Origin: an uncultured Lachnospiraceae bacterium
GTDB taxonomy: Bacteria; Bacillota; Clostridia; Lachnospirales; Lachnospiraceae
Direction: 5' to 3'
DNA length: 37,337 nt
Assembly (NCBI GenBank): GCA_910579425.1
Contig: CAJTVL010000041.1
Location: forward strand, 1 to 37,337
Both the position numbers and the translations under genes were made by a program. Numbering within the stretch: position 1 is the stretch's first letter; each line of letters opens with the position of its first letter. The notes below the pieces were generated by a model. The model made no database searches. It was given only the letters and a program-made list of their open reading frames with translations, and was not told the DNA's origin. Positions 1 to 8,900 of this stretch are shown here, piece after piece.

Positions 1-108
1 AATTTTCGTCACTTTGTTCTTTTAAGCACAAAAATTAATGTCGTTTACTATACCATGTATATGTAAAAGAAAATATTAGAGGTCAAAATAATACCTTTTG
101 CGCCTCCT

Positions 109-139
109 ATGACACGGATATAAAAAAATATGTTATATT
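109..139 (+). promoter_or_regulatory. Extended -10 promoter for the lanthipeptide cassette
   Basis: The -10 element TATATT at 134-139 is preceded by TG at 131-132, giving an extended -10. An ATGACA element at 109-114 matches the -35 consensus at 5 of 6 bases, but the 19 bp spacer is long. Transcription would start near 146, leaving a short leader before the ribosome site of the precursor gene. Nothing recognisable is seen in bases 1-108. Confidence 0.45.
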
Positions 140-169
140 AAAAATAAAATAAGCAGAGGAGGGCGCAGG

Positions 170-295
170 ATGTCAACAGAAAAAGATACTTATATTGCGG
201 GCAATCTGGAAGAGGAAACGGAACTGCTCCAAAAGGAAGCAGTTCCAGCCGACATCACATTACAGACAGTACTTCTTACCATTTTTTGCTGCTAA
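170..295 (+). CDS. Candidate class II lanthipeptide precursor peptide (LanA), 41 aa
   Basis: A small ORF with a very strong ribosome site (AGAGGAGGG at about 155-163) directly precedes a LanM gene, where precursor genes normally sit. The peptide has an acidic leader-like first part (residues 1-29, including an EEETELLQKEA stretch). It ends in a short Thr/Cys core, TLQTVLLTIFCC. Thr30, Thr33 and Thr37 could be dehydrated and joined to Cys40 and Cys41. The Cys-Cys end recalls the lacticin 481/ruminococcin A group, although the core is much shorter and no Gly-Gly or Gly-Ala cleavage site is present. The start is ATG at 170 and the stop TAA at 293-295. It could instead be a short leader ORF controlling lanM, but the terminal Cys-Cys and Thr content argue for a RiPP precursor. 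No homologue is recognised. Confidence 0.68.
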   Translation: MSTEKDTYIAGNLEEETELLQKEAVPADITLQTVLLTIFCC

Positions 296-300
296 TCGCA

Positions 301-341
301 ATAAAAGAGCATTTCAAGATAGATTGGAATGCTCTTTTATT
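301..341 (+). terminator. Leaky terminator/attenuator hairpin between precursor gene and lanM
   Basis: A perfect inverted repeat pairs 301-313 with 328-340 around a 14-base loop; the flanking A300-T341 pair extends it. The 3' arm ends in a T-rich tract (CTTTTATTAT). Such partial terminators between lanA and lanM commonly make precursor mRNA exceed enzyme mRNA. The hairpin ends immediately before the likely lanM start at 342, so it may also affect initiation. Confidence 0.7.
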
Positions 342-3137
342 ATGAATAAATCATATTTATGGATACCCATGGAGTATATTTTGATGACAGCCAAGACTTT
401 TTATCCTTTTTATGAAGAAAAAATATCAAAAATTATAAACAGGATTCAAAAAAAGGTATTGCCAATGGATATGCTTGCCGATTCCGTGTGGCCTGACCTG
501 GATACTGTTTTGTATGAGGTTATGCACAAGGCGGTTGTAAGGACATTGATCTGCGAAATGCATACCTGCCTTGAAAAGGGGATAATTGTACGCAGCGATC
601 CGAAGAAGGAATATCTGTCGTATATGGAATTATTAAGCAGGATGGAATATAGAAAGGATATTCTTAATAGATATGCGGGATTATCGAAGCTTTTGGAAAT
701 AACAGAAAGAAATCAATATGAGTTCTGGATGGAGTTCTTTTTCAGTCTGAAAAAAGACTGGAAGTTAATAAACAGATTAATTTCCGGTAAAGGGAAGGAG
801 GTATTAGTTAAGGGAATAAAAGCCAGCGGATCGGACCCGCATTTGAGAGGAAGAATGGTTATTCAAATTATAACTGATAACGGTTCATCCTTTTTTTATA
901 AGCCTCATGGAATGGCAAATGAGACCTTTCTGAGGGATTTGATTAATAAAATATGTAAAGAATATAGTTGGAAAAACTACAGGCAAAAGATTTTGGATAG
1001 GAACACATATGGTTGGGTAGAGGAAATTCCATATCGCTCATGCGGTAGTAAGGAGGAAGTAACGCTTTTTTACCAAAAATCCGGAATGCTGGCCGCTGTC
1101 AGTTATATATTGGGAATCGGGGATATGCATTATGAAAATATTATAACGGATAAAGAGAACCCCGTAATTATAGACGCGGAAACCTTGTTCCAAAATATGA
1201 GATTGGCTTATGGACAGGATGAAAAAATGCTAGTTTTCTATTCTGCACTGACGAGCGGACTGTTTCCGGGAGGAACTGTGGGGAAGAATTTATCAGGTAT
1301 AATGGGGGGCGAAGAGTGTTTGTATAACAATGTAGTCCCTGTTATACTAAATGACCGTACTTCCGAGATGAGGGTTGGATATAAAAGGCCCAGATTAAGA
1401 AAAGGAAAAAACAAGGTACGATATGGAAATGAAGATCCGGACATTTCGCAATATATAAATGATATAATCTATGGATTTCATATTACTTATCAGTGGTTTT
1501 TACACAATCGTGATGAGGTAATGGAAATGATCATAGATAGAGAAAGTGGATTATACAGCAGATATATAAGCGGCGCAACACAATTTTTTGCTTTGGGACT
1601 CAGCGCTTCTACGCATCCGCAGCTTTTGATAGATTTTGATGAGAGAGTAAATTATCTGAAAAAAATAACGGATGGAAGGGGGTTAAATGCGTGGGAGACA
1701 GAAGCAATGCTGGAGGGAGATATTCCCTGGTTTTGCAGGTATATTAATGACTGTAATTTGTATAGCGGCCATGAGATTATTAAGAAGAATTTTTTTGAGC
1801 ATACTTTGTTAGAAGAATTGGAGCAGTGTTTTAAACAGCTTACATATGAGGATAATATATTGCAGCAAAAGGCGTTAAGGTTGTCTGTTAATATATTTGC
1901 AGATGAAAGAAAGTGGACTAACGATGCCGGTATAAGGGTAAGGAAGATTAATATATCAGATTCAGTTACTAAAAGATGGGGAAAGGAGAGGTTTTTACTA
2001 TCTGCGAAGAAAATTGCAGATAAAATTACGAGCAATGCGATTCGGTATGGGGATAAGATATTCTGGTTTTCTGTTACGAATGTGGGAGAACAATTGGTAA
2101 TAAAGCCTGTTGACTATTATTTCTATTCCGGAATTGCAGGTATAGCTGTTTTTTTCCGAAAGCTGTGTATTGTTTGTCCTGAGTATGTAGAAATCAGTTC
2201 AATTCTTGAACATATGCTTTTTTCATATACGGAAAAAGTCAGCAAGAAAGAAATAATGCCCGATACACAATATACAGGTATGTATTGCGGCGAAAGCTCC
2301 ATTGCATATGCATATCAGTTGCTTTATCAGATAACAGATAATGGTGAATATCTTTTATATGCGGGAAAGCATCTAAAAGCTTTAAGCGAATATGTTGAAA
2401 GCGACTCCAAATTCGATCTGCTATACGGAAACGCCGGAATCATACTTATTTTGTGTCAGCAATACCTGTATACAGGTGATCTGTATTATAGAAATGAAGC
2501 GTGCAAAACCCTGGAGATTTTGGAACGAAATTGCAGAGAATCAGAAGCCGGAGCAGTATGGTACGGGGGAGGAAATGAAAATTCAGTTTGCAGTATAGCA
2601 CATGGAAACAGCGGTGTTTTGTTAGCTTATGCGCGACTAAATTCCATTTTGCCCGGCCCGGATTACATAAAAAGAATGAAACAGATCATATCCTACGAAA
2701 ATCAGTTTTATGATAAACAAACCGGAAACTGGGCGGACTTAAGAAAAATAGGAGAGGATACCTGTAATACATACGCATGGTGCAATGGTGGGTTAGGAGT
2801 TCTGTATGCCAGAATGCAGGCGGCAAGATGGAATCCAAAGGAGCTATGGCTGGAGGAGGAAGTAGAGAAAATTGTTCCATTATGCAGAAATATGCGTGTT
2901 CGTGACGGGATGTGCCTTTGTCATGGGAACATAGGCAATCTAATTATTTTGGGAAAAATTAGCAGATATATGAACAGAGCGGAGATAAATGACGCGATAA
3001 AGAACCTTTATAAATATATATTATCTGAATTGGAAAAAGATCTGACCCCTCAAATGCCGCAGGAGCGATACAATATGGGAGTGATGAATGGGTTAGCCGG
3101 AGTTGGGCTGGGGTTTATTGATTGGTTAAATGAATAA
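342..3137 (+). CDS. lanM: Class II lanthipeptide synthetase LanM
   Basis: A bifunctional cytoplasmic enzyme that dehydrates Ser/Thr in a precursor peptide and cyclises them with Cys to lanthionine. With an ATG at 342 it has 931 residues, within but toward the short end of the LanM range. The N-terminal dehydratase (DUF4135-type) has the family active-site signature around residues 258-282: GDMHYEN with Asp261, His263 and Asn266, then an IDAETLF motif with Asp278 and Glu280. The C-terminal LanC-like cyclase has its zinc ligands: Cys814 in a WCNG motif and Cys860-His861 in a CHG motif. GxxG turns such as HGNSG precede these. No clear Shine-Dalgarno precedes ATG 342, and an alternative ATG lies at 369. 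The upstream frame is open back to a TTG at 195, but that would overlap the precursor gene and lacks a ribosome site. The likely substrate is the peptide at 170-295. No LanT is adjacent. Confidence 0.93.
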   Translation: MNKSYLWIPMEYILMTAKTFYPFYEEKISKIINRIQKKVLPMDMLADSVWPDLDTVLYEVMHKAVVRTLICEMHTCLEKGIIVRSDPKKEYLSYMELLSRMEYRKDILNRYAGLSKLLEITERNQYEFWMEFFFSLKKDWKLINRLISGKGKEVLVKGIKASGSDPHLRGRMVIQIITDNGSSFFYKPHGMANETFLRDLINKICKEYSWKNYRQKILDRNTYGWVEEIPYRSCGSKEEVTLFYQKSGMLAAVSYILGIGDMHYENIITDKENPVIIDAETLFQNMRLAYGQDEKMLVFYSALTSGLFPGGTVGKNLSGIMGGEECLYNNVVPVILNDRTSEMRVGYKRPRLRKGKNKVRYGNEDPDISQYINDIIYGFHITYQWFLHNRDEVMEMIIDRESGLYSRYISGATQFFALGLSASTHPQLLIDFDERVNYLKKITDGRGLNAWETEAMLEGDIPWFCRYINDCNLYSGHEIIKKNFFEHTLLEELEQCFKQLTYEDNILQQKALRLSVNIFADERKWTNDAGIRVRKINISDSVTKRWGKERFLLSAKKIADKITSNAIRYGDKIFWFSVTNVGEQLVIKPVDYYFYSGIAGIAVFFRKLCIVCPEYVEISSILEHMLFSYTEKVSKKEIMPDTQYTGMYCGESSIAYAYQLLYQITDNGEYLLYAGKHLKALSEYVESDSKFDLLYGNAGIILILCQQYLYTGDLYYRNEACKTLEILERNCRESEAGAVWYGGGNENSVCSIAHGNSGVLLAYARLNSILPGPDYIKRMKQIISYENQFYDKQTGNWADLRKIGEDTCNTYAWCNGGLGVLYARMQAARWNPKELWLEEEVEKIVPLCRNMRVRDGMCLCHGNIGNLIILGKISRYMNRAEINDAIKNLYKYILSELEKDLTPQMPQERYNMGVMNGLAGVGLGFIDWLNE

Positions 3138-3140
3138 CAG

Positions 3141-3172
3141 CAGGATGGGATAATATCTCATCCTGTTTTTTC
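3141..3172 (+). terminator. Intrinsic terminator after lanM
   Basis: An 11-bp stem (3141-3151 with 3155-3165, one G-T pair) with a 3-base loop is followed by a run of seven T residues. It begins 3 bases after the lanM stop and cleanly separates the lanthipeptide cassette from the next operon. Confidence 0.9.
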
Positions 3173-3223
3173 TGCAATTATCGACATTTAACGGCCAAAA
3201 AAACCTCATTAGCGCCATATGTA

Positions 3224-3252
3224 TTGATGAATGGAAAACTATATGATATTTT
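3224..3252 (+). promoter_or_regulatory. Probable sigma-A promoter of the large tubulin/vWA/FtsK operon
   Basis: TTGATG at 3224-3229 and TATTTT at 3247-3252 are separated by 17 bp. TGA at 3244-3246 supplies an extended -10. Transcription would start near 3259, about 40 bases before the first gene. No other promoter this good was seen in the short gaps of the following 22 kb, which supports a single transcription unit. Confidence 0.6.
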
Positions 3253-3296
3253 TAAGTAATTTAAAAGGTGGATTTTAAGGATATGGGAGAAAATAA

Positions 3297-4052
3297 ATGT
3301 TGATTAATAGCTTGATTGTTATCGGATTTTTGCTGTCTTTCATGTGTTTTGTATGTTTTTTTGTCTCCGATAGATACTTATCCAAAAAGACGATATGGAT
3401 TTTGTTTTTGGACTCTATATTAATTATTTTGAGTATTGGAACGTTTAGCACAGGTTTCTTTTTGCGGGATTCGTGTTTAAAAGCAGGCAGGAAAAATGGA
3501 ACAGGACAGGAAAGGGGGCAGTCTCTTTCCGTAGAAGAAGAGGCAGAGCCATCTAATACCCCTTCGGAATTTACTTATCCAAAAACAGGTGGAGAGGGAG
3601 GAAAGAAAATTACCGATATGAACAGGTCGGATATGAATACTGAGGAGAAACCTGAAAGTGAAAATGAGAAGGTTCCCAACAGTATCAGACAGGTGGCAGG
3701 CACTGCAGTAGGAAGCAGTCAGCCGGAGAGAGAACCGCAGCCAAGTGCAGAGCCATCGGGAGAGGCAGTGCCGCCGTCGGGTGGAGAGCTACAGCCGGGT
3801 ACAGAGTCATCTGTGGAAACAGAAATACCGGTAAGCACGGAAACAGCGGTAAGTTCAGAAATATCGGTAGAGCAGACGTCGCCAGCCAATGTGGAGACAC
3901 CGCCGGAGATGTTAACGCCAGAAGAGACGGGGACACAGGAAAGTGAAATTTCTCAGGAGATGGAGGGCGATTTGAATGGCGGGCAAGGTGATATGGCACA
4001 GCCGGATCAGGGGGAGGTACAAGCACCGAATCCTGAAGAAACAGGCCAATGA
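3297..4052 (+). CDS. Two-helix membrane protein with long acidic Pro/Ser/Thr-rich tail
   Basis: This 251-residue protein is not recognised as a named family. Two hydrophobic helices occupy roughly residues 3-24 and 32-54, separated by a short basic turn. The rest, about 190 residues, is a low-complexity tail rich in Glu, Pro, Ser, Thr, Gly and Gln with repeated short motifs such as SVETE, SSEIS and PEE. It resembles an extended linker or a wall-spanning stalk rather than a folded domain. The ribosome site GGGAGA lies 8 bases before ATG 3297. It is the first gene of the large operon, and its stop is close to the start of the vWA gene. A role as membrane anchor or spacer of the complex is inference only. 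Confidence 0.75.
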   Translation: MLINSLIVIGFLLSFMCFVCFFVSDRYLSKKTIWILFLDSILIILSIGTFSTGFFLRDSCLKAGRKNGTGQERGQSLSVEEEAEPSNTPSEFTYPKTGGEGGKKITDMNRSDMNTEEKPESENEKVPNSIRQVAGTAVGSSQPEREPQPSAEPSGEAVPPSGGELQPGTESSVETEIPVSTETAVSSEISVEQTSPANVETPPEMLTPEETGTQESEISQEMEGDLNGGQGDMAQPDQGEVQAPNPEETGQ

Positions 4053-4087
4053 TCGGGATACAAATACAGGCAGGAGAAAGTAAAGGG

Positions 4088-5878
4088 ATGAATTGGGTAA
4101 AAAGAATGGCAGCAGGCATATTGGCTATAGTGTTAGCTATCGCATTTTCAGGAAAAAATGCAGAGACAGTTATGGCGGCATCAGATGAAGGGGCTAACCG
4201 GATGAACGTTGTATTTGTCCTGGACGAAAGCGGCTCTATGTCTGGAAGCGATGCAAATGAACTGCGTTATGAGGCGGTTGATCTGTTCCTTGGAATTGCT
4301 ACAGACACCGGAAATTATATGGGAGCGGTTTCTTTTGACGATACCATTGTCCTTCAGGAAAATATTAACGAAATTACTGGAAAAGAACTTAAGGATGCAT
4401 TGTCAGAGAATATCCGGGGGGCACAGAGCAAGGGAGACACAGATATAGGTAAGGCGGTTGAACTGGCAACCCGGATGCTGATGGAGGATGGCAGCAGCAG
4501 TTTATCTTCAGCAATAATTTTACTTTCTGATGGAAATACTGATTTGCCTAAAGATACTACGGGTGCGGCAATGGAGGCATCCATTGTAAGTAAAAAGAAT
4601 GCAATTGACTGTGCGAGGAACAGTGGTATTAAAATTCATACAATCTGCCTGAACTCTGATGGGACTGCTAAGAAAGAAGAACTGCAGGAAGTTTCCGATG
4701 CTACAGGCGGAAGCTGTGTGGAGGTCAAAAGCCCGGAGGATTTGAAAAAAGTTTTCAGCCATTTTTACGACATGATATATTCAACGGACACAATCAATCT
4801 TGCCGATACCGTTATTCCCTCTGGAGGAGAGCTGGAAATACCTTTTGAGATTCCGATGATTGGCGTTGAAGAGGCTAATATTATTATCAATACATTAAAT
4901 GAGGATACGAGATATAACCTGTCTAATCCGGATGGCTATGGCTATACCCAGGGTGAAATGCAGGATATGGAAATTAAGGCAAAGACTTTTACAATTATTA
5001 AAATCAGGGATCCGCAGGAAGGAGAATGGAAACTGATCGTAAGAGGAGTTGCCGGTGATCAGGTTACAATTGATATGGTGTATAATTCTGACCTTACTAT
5101 AGAAGCCGCGCTAAATTATCAAAGCGACAGTATCCGTGCGGGAGAAGAGGTGGAGATTACAGCGCAATTGCTCAATAACGGAATGGTAGTGGAGGATGAG
5201 ACAGTTTATCAGAAGTACCCCTTTGGAATAGATGTGAAGAATTCCAGCACAGGCAGTGTTTCGGAATATGGAATGGATGCGGAGAAAGATCACAGTAGAT
5301 GCGTGTTTCCGCTTGGTGAATATGGCAATTCTGAGATTCAGGTTTACTGCAATATTGACAATATGACAGTGAAATCCGAGGTGATAACCCTGAGTGTTGA
5401 TGATCTGCCGCAGATGAATGATAATTCTGCACTTCCAAAAACGTGGAAGATTTCTTATATATTATCTGCAATATTAGTGCCAATCGCTTTAATTATTGTG
5501 TTCGTGATTTTGTCAGGAATTCACAGAAAACGGATCAGAATGATTCGCGGCAGAATACAGATTTCCGGCTATACAGAAGACGGATTTATAGGGGCGCCGG
5601 AGACCTTTGACGGCGGTAAGGGGAAGATGATGCTTTCGCGGTGTCTTGATTACAGAGAGAATGTGGGAATCAATCTGGCGCAGACCTATTTGAAAGCAGG
5701 CGAACGAGACTCTTACATTTATCTGGTTTCTAAAACCGGATATTATACGGATGTTTCTCCGACTGAGAAAAATAAGAAAATACAATTAGAAGCTGACAGG
5801 GAAGTGGACATCAGCAGTGATATTGATTTTGGTAAAGGGATTAAAGTGACATATATGCCTAATGATATGGGTTTTTAG
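4088..5878 (+). CDS. Exported von Willebrand factor A (vWA) membrane protein
   Basis: The preferred start is ATG 4088 because it begins a standard signal peptide (basic MNWVKR, hydrophobic core to about residue 22, then an Ala-rich cleavage region). An in-frame ATG at 4049 overlaps the previous stop but lacks a ribosome site. A vWA domain spans about residues 38-230 with an intact MIDAS: Asp46-x-Ser48-x-Ser50, a downstream GDTDIG Thr and a LLSDGNTD Asp. Beta-rich domains follow. A single membrane helix lies near residues 453-476, then basic HRKR, then about 110 cytoplasmic residues of another beta-rich domain. Topology is therefore an outside, metal-dependent binding face with an inside tail. 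It lies immediately before the tubulin-like GTPase, so the tail may couple to it. No MoxR ATPase is present nearby. Confidence 0.9.
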   Translation: MNWVKRMAAGILAIVLAIAFSGKNAETVMAASDEGANRMNVVFVLDESGSMSGSDANELRYEAVDLFLGIATDTGNYMGAVSFDDTIVLQENINEITGKELKDALSENIRGAQSKGDTDIGKAVELATRMLMEDGSSSLSSAIILLSDGNTDLPKDTTGAAMEASIVSKKNAIDCARNSGIKIHTICLNSDGTAKKEELQEVSDATGGSCVEVKSPEDLKKVFSHFYDMIYSTDTINLADTVIPSGGELEIPFEIPMIGVEEANIIINTLNEDTRYNLSNPDGYGYTQGEMQDMEIKAKTFTIIKIRDPQEGEWKLIVRGVAGDQVTIDMVYNSDLTIEAALNYQSDSIRAGEEVEITAQLLNNGMVVEDETVYQKYPFGIDVKNSSTGSVSEYGMDAEKDHSRCVFPLGEYGNSEIQVYCNIDNMTVKSEVITLSVDDLPQMNDNSALPKTWKISYILSAILVPIALIIVFVILSGIHRKRIRMIRGRIQISGYTEDGFIGAPETFDGGKGKMMLSRCLDYRENVGINLAQTYLKAGERDSYIYLVSKTGYYTDVSPTEKNKKIQLEADREVDISSDIDFGKGIKVTYMPNDMGF

Positions 5879-5902
5879 TATATGAGATAAAGGAGAAGGT
5901 AA

Positions 5903-8900
5903 ATGGCTACATATGGACAATTATTAATTGATGCCGGAGGAGGCATCATAGACCGCGGCAAGCAATCAGACAGGCAGGAGGGCGCGACTCTCATCATTGG
6001 CCTTGGCGGTACCGGAACGGATGCGGTTATGAAGCTGAAAAAAGAGGTATATAAGCAGCTTAAGCCGGACAATGTAAATGCTACGATACCGACCTATGAC
6101 GCGATTAAGTATCTGGTAATTGATTCGGATTCTTCCGGAATTGATCAACAGACAGGCGGAATAACGGATATTGATAAAAATACGGAGTACTTCGATATTT
6201 CAAATCCGGTTATTGCGCCTACTTTTGCAGCGAAGTCAATTATGGAGAACCGCAGGGAATTAGAATGGCTGGATTATGAGCATATTGGTATTAAAGATGC
6301 CAATCATGGCGCTGGCGGCATCAGACAGGTGGGACGTTTCCTGCTGGTAGACCGTGCTATGGAACTGTATTCAAAAATCCAGACAACAATCAATGCTGCG
6401 CTTTTGGCAGCTAAAACAGGAGAAATCAATATACATATTTGTGCCGGTATTTCGGGCGGTACGGGGAGCGGGACATTTCTCGATATCTGTTATCTGGTAA
6501 GGGAAGCATTGATCCAGACAGGGAAGGGCAGTGCCAGCATCAGTGGATATTTCTTTTTGCCGGATGTAAATCTCAGTGTGCCGGCAGTAATGTCAAATCC
6601 ATTGGTATCCCAGTTTATTAAGGTGAACGGATATGCAGCCCTTCAGGAACTGGATTACTGCATGAATTTCGACAAAAATAAAGATAGCTTTAAGATGAAC
6701 TATGGATTCAAACAATTAGATAATCCTATGGCTCCGGTAGATCTATGTTATCTGGTATCCACGACAGATAAGACAGGAAAAGTAATTCAAAACGGTTATC
6801 AGTATGCAATGGGGGTAGTGACAGATTATATTATAAACTATTTGGCGCAGGTGAAGCTTCCTGCGGGGGTCGATGCCAAGACAAATAAGAGTCTGACATT
6901 GGCAGGACATATATCCAATCTGAATAGTATTAAGATGGGAATTGCCTTACAACATGGTGCAAACGTGGATTACAACATATTAGGGGCATCGGTTGCGGAA
7001 ATGCCTTTATCGGAAATCGCTACGTATTTAGGGGCAAAGCTTTTTGAACGCTATAAGGATATTTATGATCGGATACCAACAGAAAAAGAGAGAGATGACT
7101 TTGCAGCAAGGAACCAACTGCGCTATGAGGACATCAGAAAGAGTTTGACAGGAAAAGCGGCATCATCCGTAATATTTCCGGCAAATTTTGATGTCAGTAT
7201 GTACAAAACTACTGGGAATCATCACTTTGTGAATCGTGCGGCAGAATATCTGGCGAACAATAAAGGGGAGCTGGAGAAGAATATAAGGACGTTGACAGAA
7301 GGGGTTGACGGATTTGATATTCCGAAGAACAGTTCTTCATTGATTAACCGAACCTATAAGAGCCTGTGCGAGGCATATGCCACAAAATTGGAGTATGGGC
7401 CTTTCTTTGCTAAGAGAATGCTTTACGGCAATGATAATCAGAATTTGCTCCATTTAGTGGACGGATATATTGCTACGAATGAGGAAAACCTGAATCATGA
7501 ACTTCGGCAGTCCCAGATGCGTGATGATGAATATGAGACAGCCAAGATCCGTATGGACAGCGCTTCTATTTTTAATGAAAGGGGCAGATTAAAAGAATAT
7601 CTGAATGCCCTTAATAACCTGTATATACATCATTACAGGGTGGAAACGTTTAAAACTATGGGAGAACTACTGCAGACCTACCGGAAGCAGATCCTGGATC
7701 TTGATAAAAATATGTTTAACGTGCTGGCTATTGTATTGGATACCCTTCGCGAGACTTTCAGGATCAATGCTCGTGTGCTTTCGGAGGCGGAGAAAACGGA
7801 GAATTCTTATGCCTGGAAGATATTAAGTATTCCGGATATACAAAAAAGCCTTGATCAGGAAGTGAAAAATCTGGATTTGGAGAAAGCGTTGGACGATTTG
7901 ATGCGGACTATGTTTTCCAATTGTACAAAGTGGATCAGGCAGGATGAGAATGAAATCAGAAAACTGATATCAGAGTTTGTGTTGGATGAATTTGCGGCCG
8001 TAACAAATAAAACGATGACGGATTACCTGTATGAGAAGTTCGAGGTGACACAACAGCCGTTGCTGGAATCAGCGATAGAAAAAAATATTATCCAGGATGA
8101 ATTGATGGGAAAATCAACGCCTTTATTTTGGCAGAATCCCATGTATCACGCTGCCGTAGGAGATAACAGCACTCTAACCGTGCCGTATAATGCGGTGGAG
8201 ATAAAAAATGCCGCCCAGGCTTTTGCGGCGAACAAAATGACGTTCGTAATAAGAGAATCATCTATTACAGATAAGCTCTCTATGATGCGGTTTTATAGTG
8301 GTATTCCTATGTATGCATACCAGGGAATACAGGAATTGCAGGAAGCTTATGAAAAAGATAACAAACCGGGTAGACATCTCTATGAAAGAGGCGGGAAAGA
8401 CTGGAATGAGATGCTGCCATCTCCTATTCCCGCAAGCTTTGATGTAGGAAGAAGCTCTGGCAGAATAAAGGAGAGAAATGCTGCACTGATTGCAGAATTT
8501 GAGGAAGCGGAAGCAATTGGAGTGGTGGTGAAAGATAATCTGAATCAGTGGAATATAATGGTAATAGATCAGGCGTTCCGGGTAGATGAATTTATAAAGG
8601 GTATCTGTGGAAGTAATCATATAGCAACAATGGATGTCAAAACATTAAACAGTCTGGCGGATAATATCAAGCAAAAGAAGCAGGAATTGATTGAAAATGC
8701 AAAAGAAGTCAGAATTGAATATCTGAAAGCGGATCATGGCAATGAAAGACAGGTGATGATGGACTTCTATTTACTGGCTCCTGTTTTGAATGGGATTCTT
8801 CATGATGAGCTGACAAAGAGGAAGGCGCTTGATGACAAAATCAAGGAGATTGAAGGAGAGAAAACCGAAAGGAAGAAGAAGTCACTGGGGCAGAGAGAAT

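Noticed and set aside
195..341. Upstream extension of LanM to a TTG at 195
   Set aside because: It overlaps the precursor gene in another frame, has no ribosome site, and the added residues are basic and unlike LanM N-termini.
3685..4119. 144-codon open frame on the minus strand opposite the Pro/Ser/Thr tail
   Set aside because: It is a by-product of the skewed low-complexity composition of the + strand gene; no ribosome site or family.
4088..5878. MoxR-vWA chaperone couple
   Set aside because: No MoxR-type AAA ATPase is present, and this vWA protein is exported rather than cytoplasmic.
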